Below, piece by piece: positions 1-8,201 of a stretch of 64,000 bases of DNA. The position numbers were made by a program, and so were the translations under genes. The stretch's first letter is position 1. Each line of letters opens with the position of its first letter. Where the stretch lies: assembly GCF_014873915.1 (NCBI RefSeq), contig NZ_JADBEJ010000002.1:124001-188000 (forward strand), in the 5' to 3' direction. Under the pieces are notes generated by a model, which saw only the letters and a program-made list of their open reading frames with translations, did no database searches and had not been told where the DNA came from. This DNA comes from Amycolatopsis roodepoortensis. Its GTDB lineage: Bacteria > Actinomycetota > Actinomycetes > Mycobacteriales > Pseudonocardiaceae.

Positions 1-357
1 GATCCCGGCGAGCCCTCGGCCACACTGTCCCTTTCGGACGGTGCGGCGTTCCAGTGGGCGGTGTTCCCGGTGAACCAGAACGGGATCTCCACCTGCTGGG
101 GGCACGAGCTGAAGCTGGAGGAGTGGATCCACGTCGCGGCGGTCAACGACGGCAGGCGGACGACGCTCTACGTCGACGGCTGCCCGGTGCTGCGGAACCC
201 GAAGACGCCGGCCGCGGGGATCGCGAACCCCGGTGGCTCGTGGCTGATCGGCGCCTACGCCTACGACTCGATCGTCGAGCAGGCGTTCCACGGCTGGCTC
301 GGCGACGTCCGGGTGGTGGGGCGCGCGCTGGACCCCCGCGAGTTCATGCTCGGCTGA
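1..357 (+). CDS. C-terminal end of a LamG/concanavalin-like lectin domain protein (partial)
   Basis: The frame is open from the first base and ends at a TGA, giving 118 residues with no start inside the window. What is visible is a laminin-G-like jelly-roll signature: an EEWIHVAAV strand, then TTLYVDG with a cysteine, and a final FHGWLGDVRVVGRAL strand that ends the domain. Such domains bind carbohydrate or act as accessory modules of secreted proteins; two cysteines fit an extracytoplasmic protein. The catalytic or N-terminal part lies upstream, so the whole-protein function cannot be stated. An 18-bp inverted repeat follows directly and probably ends its transcript. Confidence 0.7.
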   Translation, partial: DPGEPSATLSLSDGAAFQWAVFPVNQNGISTCWGHELKLEEWIHVAAVNDGRRTTLYVDGCPVLRNPKTPAAGIANPGGSWLIGAYAYDSIVEQAFHGWLGDVRVVGRALDPREFMLG

Positions 358-360
358 GTG

Positions 361-409
361 GATCGTGCGCGGTAATGGCGGATGTTCGTTCCCATTATCG
401 CGCACGATC
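361..409. terminator. Inverted repeat, probable terminator of the LamG gene
   Basis: Two 18-nt arms (361-378 and 392-409) pair with one mismatch around a 13-nt loop. The arms begin GATCGTGCGCGG. It lies four bases after the stop codon of the LamG gene and upstream of helR. There is no T-run, as is common in actinobacteria. An operator role for helR is an alternative. Confidence 0.5.
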
Positions 410-434
410 GTTCACCCGGGAATGCCGGGGTCTC

Positions 435-460
435 TTGACAAGCGGTGGACAATAAAAAAT
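435..460 (+). promoter_or_regulatory. Possible helR promoter region
   Basis: A perfect TTGACA (435-440) is followed by an A-rich block (451-460) that stands out in this GC-rich DNA. The best -10-like string is only 12-14 nt away, shorter than the usual 16-18 nt, so assignment is weak. I do not see the rifamycin-associated element inverted repeat known upstream of some rif-inducible actinobacterial genes. Confidence 0.3.
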
Positions 461-529
461 CGACGCCCGAATCAAATGCTTGATTCGATGCGCCGAATGT
501 GTCGACAGTCTATCCGCTGTGAGGGGAAC

Positions 530-2734
530 TTGTCAAATCAGGGGTACGACGAGGAATTGCGATCCGAACGGCAGTACGTGGCGTCGCTCTACCGGCGACT
601 GGACGCCGAACGCGCACGAGTGAAGGAGGCGTACGCCGGTGCGCTGAGGGGAGAAGGCTTCGCCCTTGCCGACCGTGAGGTCTCGGTCGGGGCCAAGGCG
701 CGCGAGATGGCCAGGCTGAAGATCGCCGACGAGGGTCTTTGTTTCGGCCGGTTGGACGCCCTTTCGGGAGAACGGTCGTACGTCGGCCGGATCGGTCTTT
801 TCGACGAAGAGAACGACTACGAACCTTTGGTGCTCGATTGGCGGGCGCCGGCGTCGCGCGCGTTTTACTGCGCGACGGGCGCGTCACCGGAAGGAATGGC
901 GCGGCGCCGTCAATTCCGCACCCTCGGCCGCGACGTCCGCGACTTCGCCGACGAGGTCTTCGGCCGTCTGGAATCGGCGGGTGAACGCGGCGACGCGGCG
1001 CTGCTGGCCGCGGTCAACGCGCCGCGCGGCGAGGGGATGCGGGACATCGTCGCGACGATCCAGGCCGAACAGGACGAGATCATCCGGCTGGCGCACCCGG
1101 GCGTCGTCGTCGTGGAGGGCGGTCCGGGCACGGGGAAGACGGCGGTGGCGCTGCACCGGGTGGCGTACCTGCTGTACACGAAACGGGAACGCATGGAACG
1201 GCGCGGCGTGCTCGTGGTCGGGCCCAGCAGCGGATTCCTCGACCACATCGGCCGTGTCCTGCCGTCGCTCGGCGAGACCAGCGTGGTCTTCGCGACGCCG
1301 GGTGACCTCGTGGCCGGTCTGCGCACCGAACGCGAGGATCCGCCCGCGGTCCAGCGGCTCAAGGGCTCGCTGGCGATCCTGGACGTGCTCGCGGCGGCGG
1401 TGGCGGACCGGCAGGAGCTGCCCTCCGACGCCGAACCGATCGAGCTCGACGACGTCACCGTGCCGCTGGACGCCGGGGTCGCGGCCGCGGCGCGCGAGCT
1501 GGCCAGGGAAAGCGGCCTGCTGCACAACGAGGCGAAGGCCGTCTTCGAGCAAGAGGTGATCACCGCGCTCGCCACCCGCGCGGTCGACCGGCTCGGCGCG
1601 GGGTGGCTGCCGTCGGACGACGAGCACACGCGCCCGGAGATGCTGAAGAACGCCCGGCGTGATCTCGAAGCCAGCGAGCAGCTCCGCGCGGTGCTCGACC
1701 GCCTTTGGCCGTCGCTGACGCCGCAACGGCTGCTCGCCGACCTCTACGCCTCGCCGGAGCGGTTGCGGGCGGCCGGCGCCGACCCGGCGCTGTTCCGTGC
1801 GGACGCGGACGCGTGGACGGTCTCCGACGTGCCGTTGCTGGACGAGGCCGTCGAATTGCTCGGCCGGGACCGCACGGCCGAGCGCCGGGCGGAGGAACGG
1901 CGGCGGCGGGCACGGAAGGAGTACGCCGAGCGGGTGCTGGAGATCGTCGAGGTCGAGGAGGACCACGACGACTACGAGTTCGCGCTGCGGCCGACGGACG
2001 TGCTGATGGCCGAGGAACTGGCCGACCGGTTCGCCGAGCGCGACGAGCGGGATCTGGCCGAACGCGCCGCCGCCGACCGGGAATGGACCTACGGCCACGT
2101 CGTGGTCGACGAAGCACAGGAACTGTCCGAAATGGACTGGCGGGTGCTGATGCGGCGCTGTCCCAGCCGGTCGTTCACCGTCGTCGGGGATCTCGCGCAA
2201 CGGCGGTCGCCGTCGGGTGCCCGGTCCTGGGACTCGATGCTCTCCCGGTACGTCGCCGATCGCTGGGTGTACCGGAAGCTGACCGTCAACTACCGGACGC
2301 CGTCGGAGATCATGGCGGTGGCCGCTTCGCTGCTGGCGAGTTTCGCGCCGGGCGCCGTTCCGCCGGAATCGGTGCGTTCGTGCGGTGTCCGGCCGTGGGC
2401 GCGTCGAGTGTCCGAAGTGGACATGGAGGACGCCATCGCCGCGTTCACCCGCGAAGAGTCGGGTCGCGAGGGAACCTCGGTCGTCATCGGGCCGCCCGGA
2501 GTGCCCGGCGCGATCGCCCCGTCGGCGACCAAGGGGCTGGAGTACGACGCCGTGCTGGTGGTGGAACCGGAGCGGATCCTCGCGGACGGCCCGAGCGGCG
2601 AGGCGGAACTGTACGTCGCGCTGACGCGGGCGACGCAGCGGCTCGGGGTCCTGTACACCGGGACGCTGCCGAAAGTCCTCCGCGGTCTCGATTCCGGGCG
2701 GCGGACTCCCGACGTGTTCCTGCGCTGCGTCTGA
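530..2734 (+). CDS. helR: HelR/HelD-type RNA polymerase recycling ATPase (UvrD-like superfamily 1)
   Basis: A 734-residue HelD-family protein. These ATPases bind RNA polymerase, remove nucleic acid from stalled complexes, and the actinobacterial HelR branch can dislodge rifamycins. The N-terminal arm (about 1-80) precedes the typical YVGRIGLFDE and VLDWRAPASRAFY segments; Walker A GGPGTGKT is at residues 197-204, Walker B VVVDEAQEL near 525, and motif VI YVALTRATQRL near the C-terminus. The TTG start follows GAGGGG closely; an in-frame ATG at 478 would add 17 residues and cannot be excluded. It stands alone as a single-gene unit. In a genus known for rifamycin producers a self-protection role is attractive but inferred. 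Confidence 0.85.
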   Translation: MSNQGYDEELRSERQYVASLYRRLDAERARVKEAYAGALRGEGFALADREVSVGAKAREMARLKIADEGLCFGRLDALSGERSYVGRIGLFDEENDYEPLVLDWRAPASRAFYCATGASPEGMARRRQFRTLGRDVRDFADEVFGRLESAGERGDAALLAAVNAPRGEGMRDIVATIQAEQDEIIRLAHPGVVVVEGGPGTGKTAVALHRVAYLLYTKRERMERRGVLVVGPSSGFLDHIGRVLPSLGETSVVFATPGDLVAGLRTEREDPPAVQRLKGSLAILDVLAAAVADRQELPSDAEPIELDDVTVPLDAGVAAAARELARESGLLHNEAKAVFEQEVITALATRAVDRLGAGWLPSDDEHTRPEMLKNARRDLEASEQLRAVLDRLWPSLTPQRLLADLYASPERLRAAGADPALFRADADAWTVSDVPLLDEAVELLGRDRTAERRAEERRRRARKEYAERVLEIVEVEEDHDDYEFALRPTDVLMAEELADRFAERDERDLAERAAADREWTYGHVVVDEAQELSEMDWRVLMRRCPSRSFTVVGDLAQRRSPSGARSWDSMLSRYVADRWVYRKLTVNYRTPSEIMAVAASLLASFAPGAVPPESVRSCGVRPWARRVSEVDMEDAIAAFTREESGREGTSVVIGPPGVPGAIAPSATKGLEYDAVLVVEPERILADGPSGEAELYVALTRATQRLGVLYTGTLPKVLRGLDSGRRTPDVFLRCV

Positions 2735-2739
2735 CCCAT

Positions 2740-2792
2740 GCCATGAAAGGTCCCTTCCCAGCGTGATCCGTGAGGAAGGGACCTTTCATGGC
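2740..2792. terminator. Bidirectional hairpin terminator between helR and the Lrp gene
   Basis: Perfect 19-nt arms (2740-2758 and 2774-2792) starting GCCATGAAAGG flank a 15-nt loop, five bases after the helR stop and 13 before the convergent Lrp gene end. The AAGG..CCCTTCC arm resembles the palindrome family seen at 16942, 49364 and 63054. Confidence 0.7.
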
Positions 2793-2805
2793 GCGGGACG
2801 TGCCG

Positions 2806-3300
2806 TCATCGGGTCAGGTTGCCCCAGGCGTATGTCTGTTTCGCGAGTTTCAGGTAGACCAAGGTCTCCGTGCTGACGACACCCGGGATGGGCCGGATGT
2901 CGTCGTTCAGCACACTCAAGAGGTGTTCGTCGTCCCGGCAGGCGACCTCGGCGAGCAGGTCGTAGCCTCCTGCGGTCAGCACGACGTAGTGGACGTCCGG
3001 CAATCCGGAGAGCTGGTCGGAGACCGCCCGCGGATCGCCTTGGACCCTGATCCCGACCATCGCCTGACGGCCGAGCCCGACGTTCGCCGGATCCGTGACC
3101 GCGACGATCTGCATCGTCTCGTCCCGCAGCAGCCGCTGGACGCGCTGCCGCACGGCGCCCTCCGACAGCCCGACGGCCTTGGCCAAGGCCGTGAACGAGG
3201 CCCGCCCGTCGACTTGCAGTAGAGCGATCAGAGTGCGATCGGTATTGTCCAAACCTCTAGGCGTGCGCTGCTCCATCTGCGCGCGTGGTTCGTCACCCAT
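2806..3300 (-). CDS. Lrp/AsnC family transcriptional regulator
   Basis: 164 residues: an N-terminal winged helix-turn-helix (LDNTDRTLIALLQVDGRASFT then GLSEGAVRQRVQRL) and a C-terminal RAM ligand-binding domain with GGYDLLAEVAC. The family forms octamers or dimers that sense amino acids and control amino-acid genes. The ATG is preceded by GGGAGG at good spacing. It lies downstream of lysA on the same strand with a 168-nt gap that can hold its own promoter. The neighbourhood suggests lysine or another amino acid as effector, which is inference. Confidence 0.9.
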   Translation of the reverse strand: MGDEPRAQMEQRTPRGLDNTDRTLIALLQVDGRASFTALAKAVGLSEGAVRQRVQRLLRDETMQIVAVTDPANVGLGRQAMVGIRVQGDPRAVSDQLSGLPDVHYVVLTAGGYDLLAEVACRDDEHLLSVLNDDIRPIPGVVSTETLVYLKLAKQTYAWGNLTR

Positions 3301-3468
3301 GCCGTCCCTCCCTTTGTTTCGGCATGCGATTCTTGTCGCGCAGCGTATCGATCAATGTCCAGAATGCTACCGCCGTTAAGTTGTTTGTCGCGATTCTCTT
3401 TCTCTGCCCCTTCGGGCAAAGGATTCTGTCGCGTGACAGGCCGGGTGCCGAGGATTTCGGACGGCGCC

Positions 3469-4812
3469 TCAGCCGAGATCGCGTTCGAGCAGGTCCTCCT
3501 CGGTTTCCCGGCGGACGAGCAGCGTCGCCCTACCTCGGGAAACGCCGACCACCGGTGGCCTGCCGACGAGGTTGTAATTCGACGCGAGCGAGTGGTGGTA
3601 CGCCCCGGTGCAGGGGACGGCGAGCAGATCGCCGGGGTGGACGTCGTCGGGGAGCGAGAGCCCGTCGGCGAGGACGTCACCCGATTCGCAGTGCCGTCCG
3701 ACCACCGTCATCGGCCGCCTGGCCGCACGGCTGCGCCTGCCGATCAGGCGAGCGGTGTACGTCGCGCCGTAGAGCGCGGGCCGGGCGTTGTCGCTCATCC
3801 CGCCGTCGACGGCGACGAAGGTGCGCGAGCCGCGTTTCACCGCGCAGACCCGGTACACGGTGATGCCAGCCGGGCCCACGATGGCGCGGCCCGGTTCGAT
3901 CGTCAGTTTCGGCAGGGGGAAGCCGTGCGAGGAGCATTCGTAGGCGAGCGCGACCCGCAGACGGCGCACGTAACCGTCGATGTCGAAACCCGGGTCGCCG
4001 GGCAGATAACGCACGGCGTGCCCGCCGCCGAGATCCAGTTCGCGCAGGGTGACACCGTGGGTCTCGCGGAGCGCGACGAGCACGCCGATCATCTTGCGGG
4101 CGGCCAGTTCGTAGAAATCCACCCGCGACACCTGGGAGCCGATGTGGCAGTGCAGCCCGGCCAGCCGGAGCCCCGGCTGCGCGAGCACCGCGGAGACGGC
4201 CCGGCCGAGGTTGTCGCGGACCCCTTCGCGCAACGAGAAGCCGAACTTCTGTCCTTCGGTGCCGGTGGTGATCGCCGCGTGCGTGCCCGCCGCGACGTCG
4301 GGGGTCACGCGGATCAGCACCTGCTGCGCGCCGGTGGCCAGCGCGCCGAGCTGCTCGATCTCGTCGAGCGAGTCCACCACGATCCGGCGGACGCCGTAGG
4401 ACAACGCCGCCTTGAGGTCTTCGGGGGTTTTCGCGTTGCCGTGCAACAGGATCCGCTCGGCGGGGAAGCCGATCGCCCGCGCAACCGCGATCTCGCCCGC
4501 CGAGCAGGTGTCGAGGGAAAGCCCTTCCTCGGCGACCCAGCGCAGGACCGCGCGGGTGCACAGCGCCTTGCTCGCGTACGCCACCTCGGCGTCCGGCAGG
4601 GCCTTGCGGTAGGCGCGGGCGTTCTGGCGGACTTCGTCCTCGTCGAGCAGATACGCCGGTGTCCCGAACCTCGCGGCGAGGTGGGACACCGGCGCGCCGG
4701 CGAACAGCAGTTCCCCGCCGGGCCCGAGCCGGGTGCTCCGTGGCCACACCCCGGGTTCGAGGTGGTCGGCGGCCTCGCAGCCGAGGCTGGGCAGGAGCTC
4801 GGTGAGCGTCAC
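3469..4812 (-). CDS. lysA: Diaminopimelate decarboxylase
   Basis: 447-residue PLP enzyme of the fold III (alanine racemase-like) decarboxylases, which converts meso-diaminopimelate to L-lysine plus CO2. The PLP lysine is Lys82 in AYASKA; CSAGE, LHGNAK, the glycine-rich GGGHAVRY and EPGRAIVGPAG phosphate-binding loops follow in family order, and a CTGAYHHS segment lies near the end. Length is normal. It is not in an argS-lysA-hom context, so it may be a second, accessory LysA or a decarboxylase for a related D-amino-acid-like substrate. The adjacent Lrp/AsnC gene may control it. Confidence 0.85.
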   Translation of the reverse strand: MTLTELLPSLGCEAADHLEPGVWPRSTRLGPGGELLFAGAPVSHLAARFGTPAYLLDEDEVRQNARAYRKALPDAEVAYASKALCTRAVLRWVAEEGLSLDTCSAGEIAVARAIGFPAERILLHGNAKTPEDLKAALSYGVRRIVVDSLDEIEQLGALATGAQQVLIRVTPDVAAGTHAAITTGTEGQKFGFSLREGVRDNLGRAVSAVLAQPGLRLAGLHCHIGSQVSRVDFYELAARKMIGVLVALRETHGVTLRELDLGGGHAVRYLPGDPGFDIDGYVRRLRVALAYECSSHGFPLPKLTIEPGRAIVGPAGITVYRVCAVKRGSRTFVAVDGGMSDNARPALYGATYTARLIGRRSRAARRPMTVVGRHCESGDVLADGLSLPDDVHPGDLLAVPCTGAYHHSLASNYNLVGRPPVVGVSRGRATLLVRRETEEDLLERDLG

Positions 4813-4963
4813 GGTTACCTCCGCGTCGATCGGTCAGTGCCTTGTCAGCACAACTCCGATCGACCCGGCCGGGCCGTTCCGGCAACGTCTCCCTGACGCT
4901 TCGCGAGACCTCGCTGACGCCTTGTTAACGCGCGGGTAACCCCGGTCACGCTCCGGCTGCGAG

Positions 4964-5122
4964 CTAGCGGACCGGCTCCGGCACGGTGTCGAGCGCCCGC
5001 ACCATGTGCACGGCCAGCGCGAACGCCTTCTCGTTGTCGAGGTCGGTGTGTTCGTTGACGATCTTCTTCACGGTGTCCACCCGGATCTCGTAGCGGGAGA
5101 CGGGGACGGTGTCGGCGTTCAT
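4964..5122 (-). CDS. 52-residue protein of unknown function in the desaturase operon
   Basis: A short frame starting ATG with GAGGA eight bases upstream, nine bases after the stop of the preceding gene. The product begins MNADTVPVSRYEIRV and is rich in charged helix-forming residues (DTVKKIVNEHTDLDNEKAFALAVHMV); no membrane segment or cysteine. GC-rich third positions match neighbouring genes, so it is probably translated. I do not recognise the family. Position as third gene after a fatty acid desaturase and an RGCVC-type protein suggests a linked role. Confidence 0.6.
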   Translation of the reverse strand: MNADTVPVSRYEIRVDTVKKIVNEHTDLDNEKAFALAVHMVRALDTVPEPVR

Positions 5123-5131
5123 GGTGATCCT

Positions 5132-5317
5132 CTATTCGGTTGTTTCGGGTTTCGTGGCGCAGGTGCAGCCGCGGCTGAAGCCGCCGGCCGCGGTCGCGGT
5201 GCAGAAGCGGCGGGCGATCGCGTCGTGCGCGGACATCGGATGCGGGCAGCTCGGGCACCGGTCGCCGGCGGCGGGCTCGGTCACGACCTCGCCGAGGGAA
5301 CGGACGGAGGAGGTCAT
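5132..5317 (-). CDS. Small cysteine-rich protein resembling the RGCVC family
   Basis: 61 residues. The ATG overlaps the TGA of the desaturase gene (ATGA), indicating translational coupling. It carries CPSCPHP, a histidine-aspartate pair, a cysteine in RRFCTAT and a terminal RGCTC motif, the pattern of actinobacterial RGCVC-family proteins, here with Thr in place of Val. Five cysteines and histidines suggest metal binding or redox function. A role as partner of the di-iron desaturase, for example in electron transfer or iron supply, is inference. Confidence 0.7.
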   Translation of the reverse strand: MTSSVRSLGEVVTEPAAGDRCPSCPHPMSAHDAIARRFCTATAAGGFSRGCTCATKPETTE

Positions 5318-6339
5318 CGCGCACCCACCGGTCGAGCACGCAGCGGCGCCCCGACCTCGTGCAGATGCCGGAGCACGTAGCCGTACGACGCCGCCCAGCC
5401 GCACTGCGCGTAGTCGATGCCGTGCTTCGCGCAGAACTCCCGCACGATCACCTGCGCGTGCTTGAGGTTCGGCCGCGCCATGCTCGGGAAGAGGTGGTGC
5501 TCGATCTGATAGTTGAGCCCGCCGAGCGCGAAGTCCACCACCGGGCCGCCGCGCACGTTGCGCGAGGTGAGCACCTGCTTGCGCAGGAAGTCGAGCTTGT
5601 GCCCGGCCGACAGCGTCGGCATGCCCTTGTGGTTCGGGGCGAACGAGCAGCCCATGTACACGCCCCAAAGGCACTGGTGCACGGCGATGAAGACGAAACC
5701 GACACCGGGCGAGAGGACGACGAACACCGCGGTCAGGTACGCGGCGACGTGGGCCAGCATCAGCGCCGCTTCGAGCTTCCGCCGCTTGAACCCGCGCTGG
5801 AACATCGCCGTCACGCTCGAAACGTGCAGGTTCAGGCCTTCCAGCAAGAGCAGCGGGAAGAACAGGAACGCCTGGTATTTCGCCATCCAGCGCAGGAAAC
5901 CACGCCGTTCGGCGCCCTGTGCCTTGGTGAAGATGAGCGCGGCGAGGTTGACGTCCGGGTCCTCGTCCTCGTGGTTGGGGTTGGCGTGGTGGCGGGTGTG
6001 CGTGCCGATCCACCAGCCGTAGCTCAGCCCGGTCAGTCCACCGTGGACGAAACCGGTGACGTCGTTCGCCCTGCGGCCGCGGAAGATCTGCTTGTGTCCG
6101 GCGTCGTGGCCGATGAAGGACAGCTGCGTGAACATCATCGCGAAGAACGCGGCGAGGAACAGCTGCCACCAAGAATCCCCGAGGTGTGCGAAGGCGACCC
6201 AGCCGCCCGCGAAAGCGAGCAGGTTCAAGGAGATCTTCACCGCGTAGAACTTTCGGCGCCGGTCGAGGAGGCCGGCGTCTTTGACCAATTTGGACAGTTC
6301 GGCGAAATCGCTGCCCTGCCGCGTCTGGGTGGAGGTCAT
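5314..6339 (-). CDS. Membrane fatty acid desaturase (acyl-CoA or acyl-lipid type)
   Basis: 341-residue integral membrane di-iron enzyme that inserts a double bond into fatty acyl chains. All three histidine boxes are present: HDAGH near residue 78, HTRHH near 114 and QIEHHLFP near 280. Hydrophobic segments flank them, giving about four membrane spans. No cytochrome b5 domain is fused, so a separate electron donor is needed. It heads a three-gene unit with two tiny genes. Membrane-fluidity adaptation is the usual role in actinobacteria. Confidence 0.88.
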   Translation of the reverse strand: MTSTQTRQGSDFAELSKLVKDAGLLDRRRKFYAVKISLNLLAFAGGWVAFAHLGDSWWQLFLAAFFAMMFTQLSFIGHDAGHKQIFRGRRANDVTGFVHGGLTGLSYGWWIGTHTRHHANPNHEDEDPDVNLAALIFTKAQGAERRGFLRWMAKYQAFLFFPLLLLEGLNLHVSSVTAMFQRGFKRRKLEAALMLAHVAAYLTAVFVVLSPGVGFVFIAVHQCLWGVYMGCSFAPNHKGMPTLSAGHKLDFLRKQVLTSRNVRGGPVVDFALGGLNYQIEHHLFPSMARPNLKHAQVIVREFCAKHGIDYAQCGWAASYGYVLRHLHEVGAPLRARPVGAR

Positions 6340-6737
6340 GGTGGATCACACCGTTCCGGTTCTCGTGAAAGTGGGCAATCCAGCAACGGGGTTCACAACA
6401 CCGAAGGGGGCTGGTGCGGCCGAGAAGAGGCACTGGTACCACAACACGCCACGGACGCTCCGTGGTCTTCCTTCAGCGTCGCACGACGGCGGTCCGGAAG
6501 CAATTCACCAAAGCCGCACGATCTGGCGTACAGTCGAAGACATCGAGGGAAATTTCCCCCGGTTCCGTCCGGTCGCGAGAATCGATCGGAGACAGGAGCA
6601 CCGGCCAGACATCGTTCTTCGCGCTCATGGTCCCACCGGCCTCGCCGGTGAGCAGCCGCCCGCCGCGCAACAGCGCGCCCCGAGGCGCCCATCCGGGCCA
6701 CGCCGCGATCGTCGATGGCCACGACCTCTGACCTGTC
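6340..6737. other. 398-nt intergenic stretch upstream of the desaturase operon
   Basis: No convincing gene. The best candidate is a 51-codon minus-strand frame at 6473-6628 (starts MSAKNDVWPV), but its third-position GC is clearly lower than that of the neighbours and the ribosome site is weak. The stretch holds a perfect 12-bp palindrome GGGAAATTTCCC at 6547-6558 and is less GC-rich than its surroundings, so it probably carries the desaturase promoter and control sites. Confidence 0.4.
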
Positions 6738-6775
6738 ACCGTGTCCGCACCCGCCCCAGTGGGTGCGGACACGGT
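6738..6775 (-). terminator. Hairpin terminator of the DapA-family gene
   Basis: Perfect 15-nt arms (6738-6752 and 6761-6775) with an 8-nt loop, stem core GTGTCCGCACCC. It starts at the last base of the stop codon of the DapA-family gene. Confidence 0.75.
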
Positions 6776-7689
6776 CAGAAAAACGTCAGCGCCGCGCGGA
6801 CCCGCTCTCGTTCCGCGCCGGTCAGCGCGCGGCTCGGCGGGCGGACGTCGGCGCGGCACAAACCCAGCTGTGCCAACGCTTCCTTCACCACGCTCACGTT
6901 GTTGGCGTTGCCGTCCGCGGCCCGTAACTCCTCGAACGGCCGGACGCGTTCCCAGCAGGCCATCGCGCCGCGGAAGTCGCCGTCGCGCAGCGCGCGGAAC
7001 ATCTCCAGCGAGAGCGACGGCGCGACGTTCACCAAACCCGACGTGAACCCCGTCGCGCCGACGGCGAAATAGCCCGGCGCCGACAGCTCCGCCAGCCCGG
7101 CGATCCATGTGAAGCGATCGATCCCCGCGTCCCGCGCCACCGACGCGAACCGCACCGGATCCGGCACCGCGTACTTCACCCCGATGACGTTCTCCGCCGC
7201 GTCGGCGAGCCTCGCCAGCCGCTCGCCGTCGATTCGTGCGTCGCGCACGTACGGCACGACACCCAGCTCCGGGACCGCTGCCGCGATGGCGCGGTGGTAC
7301 TCGACCCAGCCCTCCGCCGAGACGTACGGATGCACCGGCTGATGGATCATGACCAGATCCGCGCCCGCCTCACCGGCGTGCCGCGCCGCGGCGATCGCCG
7401 TCCGGACGTCGTGCCCCACTCCGGCGACCACGCTCGCCCGGCCCGCCGCGGCCTTGACCGTCAGCTCGAGGCAGAGCCGGGTCTCGGCCTCGTCCAGCGC
7501 GTAGAACTCGCCGGTGTTCCCGTTGGGTGTCACGACGCCGGCCCCGCCGTCGATCACCCTGTCCACCAGTTTCGCGTAGGCGCCCGGATCGACGGCGCCG
7601 TCGGCGTCGAACGGCGTCACCGGGATGGCCACGACCCCGGACAGCCGCCGTTTCCGCTCGTCGAAGCGCGAAGAGGAGATCACTGGCAT
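6775..7689 (-). CDS. Dihydrodipicolinate synthase (DapA)/N-acetylneuraminate lyase family protein
   Basis: 304-residue TIM-barrel class I aldolase-type protein. The carboxylate-binding NGNTGEF loop is at residues 56-62, a Tyr147 occupies the usual catalytic tyrosine position, and the Schiff-base lysine is Lys172 in GVKYA. The family cleaves or condenses pyruvate with aldehydes; members include dapA, sugar-acid aldolases and 5-dehydro-4-deoxyglucarate dehydratase. It is not in a lysine operon, so a catabolic sugar-acid or hydroxyproline role is as likely as lysine synthesis. The substrate cannot be told from sequence. Confidence 0.8.
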   Translation of the reverse strand: MPVISSSRFDERKRRLSGVVAIPVTPFDADGAVDPGAYAKLVDRVIDGGAGVVTPNGNTGEFYALDEAETRLCLELTVKAAAGRASVVAGVGHDVRTAIAAARHAGEAGADLVMIHQPVHPYVSAEGWVEYHRAIAAAVPELGVVPYVRDARIDGERLARLADAAENVIGVKYAVPDPVRFASVARDAGIDRFTWIAGLAELSAPGYFAVGATGFTSGLVNVAPSLSLEMFRALRDGDFRGAMACWERVRPFEELRAADGNANNVSVVKEALAQLGLCRADVRPPSRALTGAERERVRAALTFF

Positions 7690-7692
7690 GCC

Positions 7693-7778
7693 CTATCTGA
7701 TATATGATGTGACACTCGACGGTACCACGGGTGACGCCTCGGACGGTTGTCCCGGAGATCGGGACAACCGTCCGAGGC
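7693..7778. promoter_or_regulatory. AT-rich promoter block and 18-bp palindrome upstream of the DapA-family gene
   Basis: An AT-rich block with GATATATGAT (7693-7713) lies 4-24 nt before the DapA-family start and suggests a -10 or GntR-like operator with a very short leader. Beyond it is a perfect inverted repeat with 18-nt arms (7736-7753 and 7761-7778, beginning GCCTCGGACGG) and a 7-nt loop. Because it lies between divergent starts it cannot be a normal terminator; it may be an operator. Confidence 0.4.
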
Positions 7779-7811
7779 AACCGGGAGGGCCGGTTTGCAC
7801 GTGCTTCAGGT

Positions 7812-8196
7812 ATGCGAAGACGGCGGCTCTGGGGGACCCCGGCGAAACTGGTGCTGTTCGGCCTGGTGCTCGTGTTCCTGAACGCCTCGTGGGGCCCGCC
7901 GGCGTTGGGCGACGCGTTCACGTTCCGCCTCGGCGCCTGGACGGTGCTGCCGGACGAAGATCTGCGCCTCGCCTATCTGGCGGTGCTGGACGAGCGGTGC
8001 CCGCACGGGGAGAGGTGTGTTTCACCGGGGCGCGCGATCGTGACGATGTCCTACGCCCGGCCGTCGGCCGGCCCGGCGGTGTCTTTCACGATGGACGCGG
8101 ATCAAGGCCGAGGGGGTCACTTTCGGCGGCTACCGGGTCGACTACGCGGATCTCTCGCCCAGCGCCCAATTTCTCACCTTGCGCCTCGGCCGATAG
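7812..8196 (+). pseudogene. Small secreted or membrane-anchored protein, disrupted by a frameshift
   Basis: From the ATG the product starts MRRRRLWGTPAKLVL, with an N-terminal hydrophobic segment (VLFGLVLVFL) and then DERCPHGERCVSPGRA, reminiscent of small conserved proteins with a CP..xxCVW motif. Near 8095-8105 the frame runs on into antisense of the next gene, while the +1-shifted frame continues sensibly as VTFGGYRVDYADLSP and ends FLTLRLGR at TAG 8194-8196, six bases before the convergent gene. One extra or two missing bases restore one reading frame of about 127 residues. It could be a true pseudogene or a sequencing error. Confidence 0.55.
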
Positions 8197-8201
8197 TCCG
8201 T

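Noticed and set aside
361..409. Rifamycin-associated element upstream of helR
   Set aside because: The inverted repeat here does not match the known element and is better read as the terminator of the LamG gene.
3469..4812. Ornithine or arginine decarboxylase instead of LysA
   Set aside because: Motif order and length fit diaminopimelate decarboxylase best, though the exact substrate is not proven.
6473..6628. A 51-residue minus-strand gene upstream of the desaturase
   Set aside because: Codon third-position GC is clearly lower than in neighbours and the ribosome site is weak; mentioned only within the intergenic entry.
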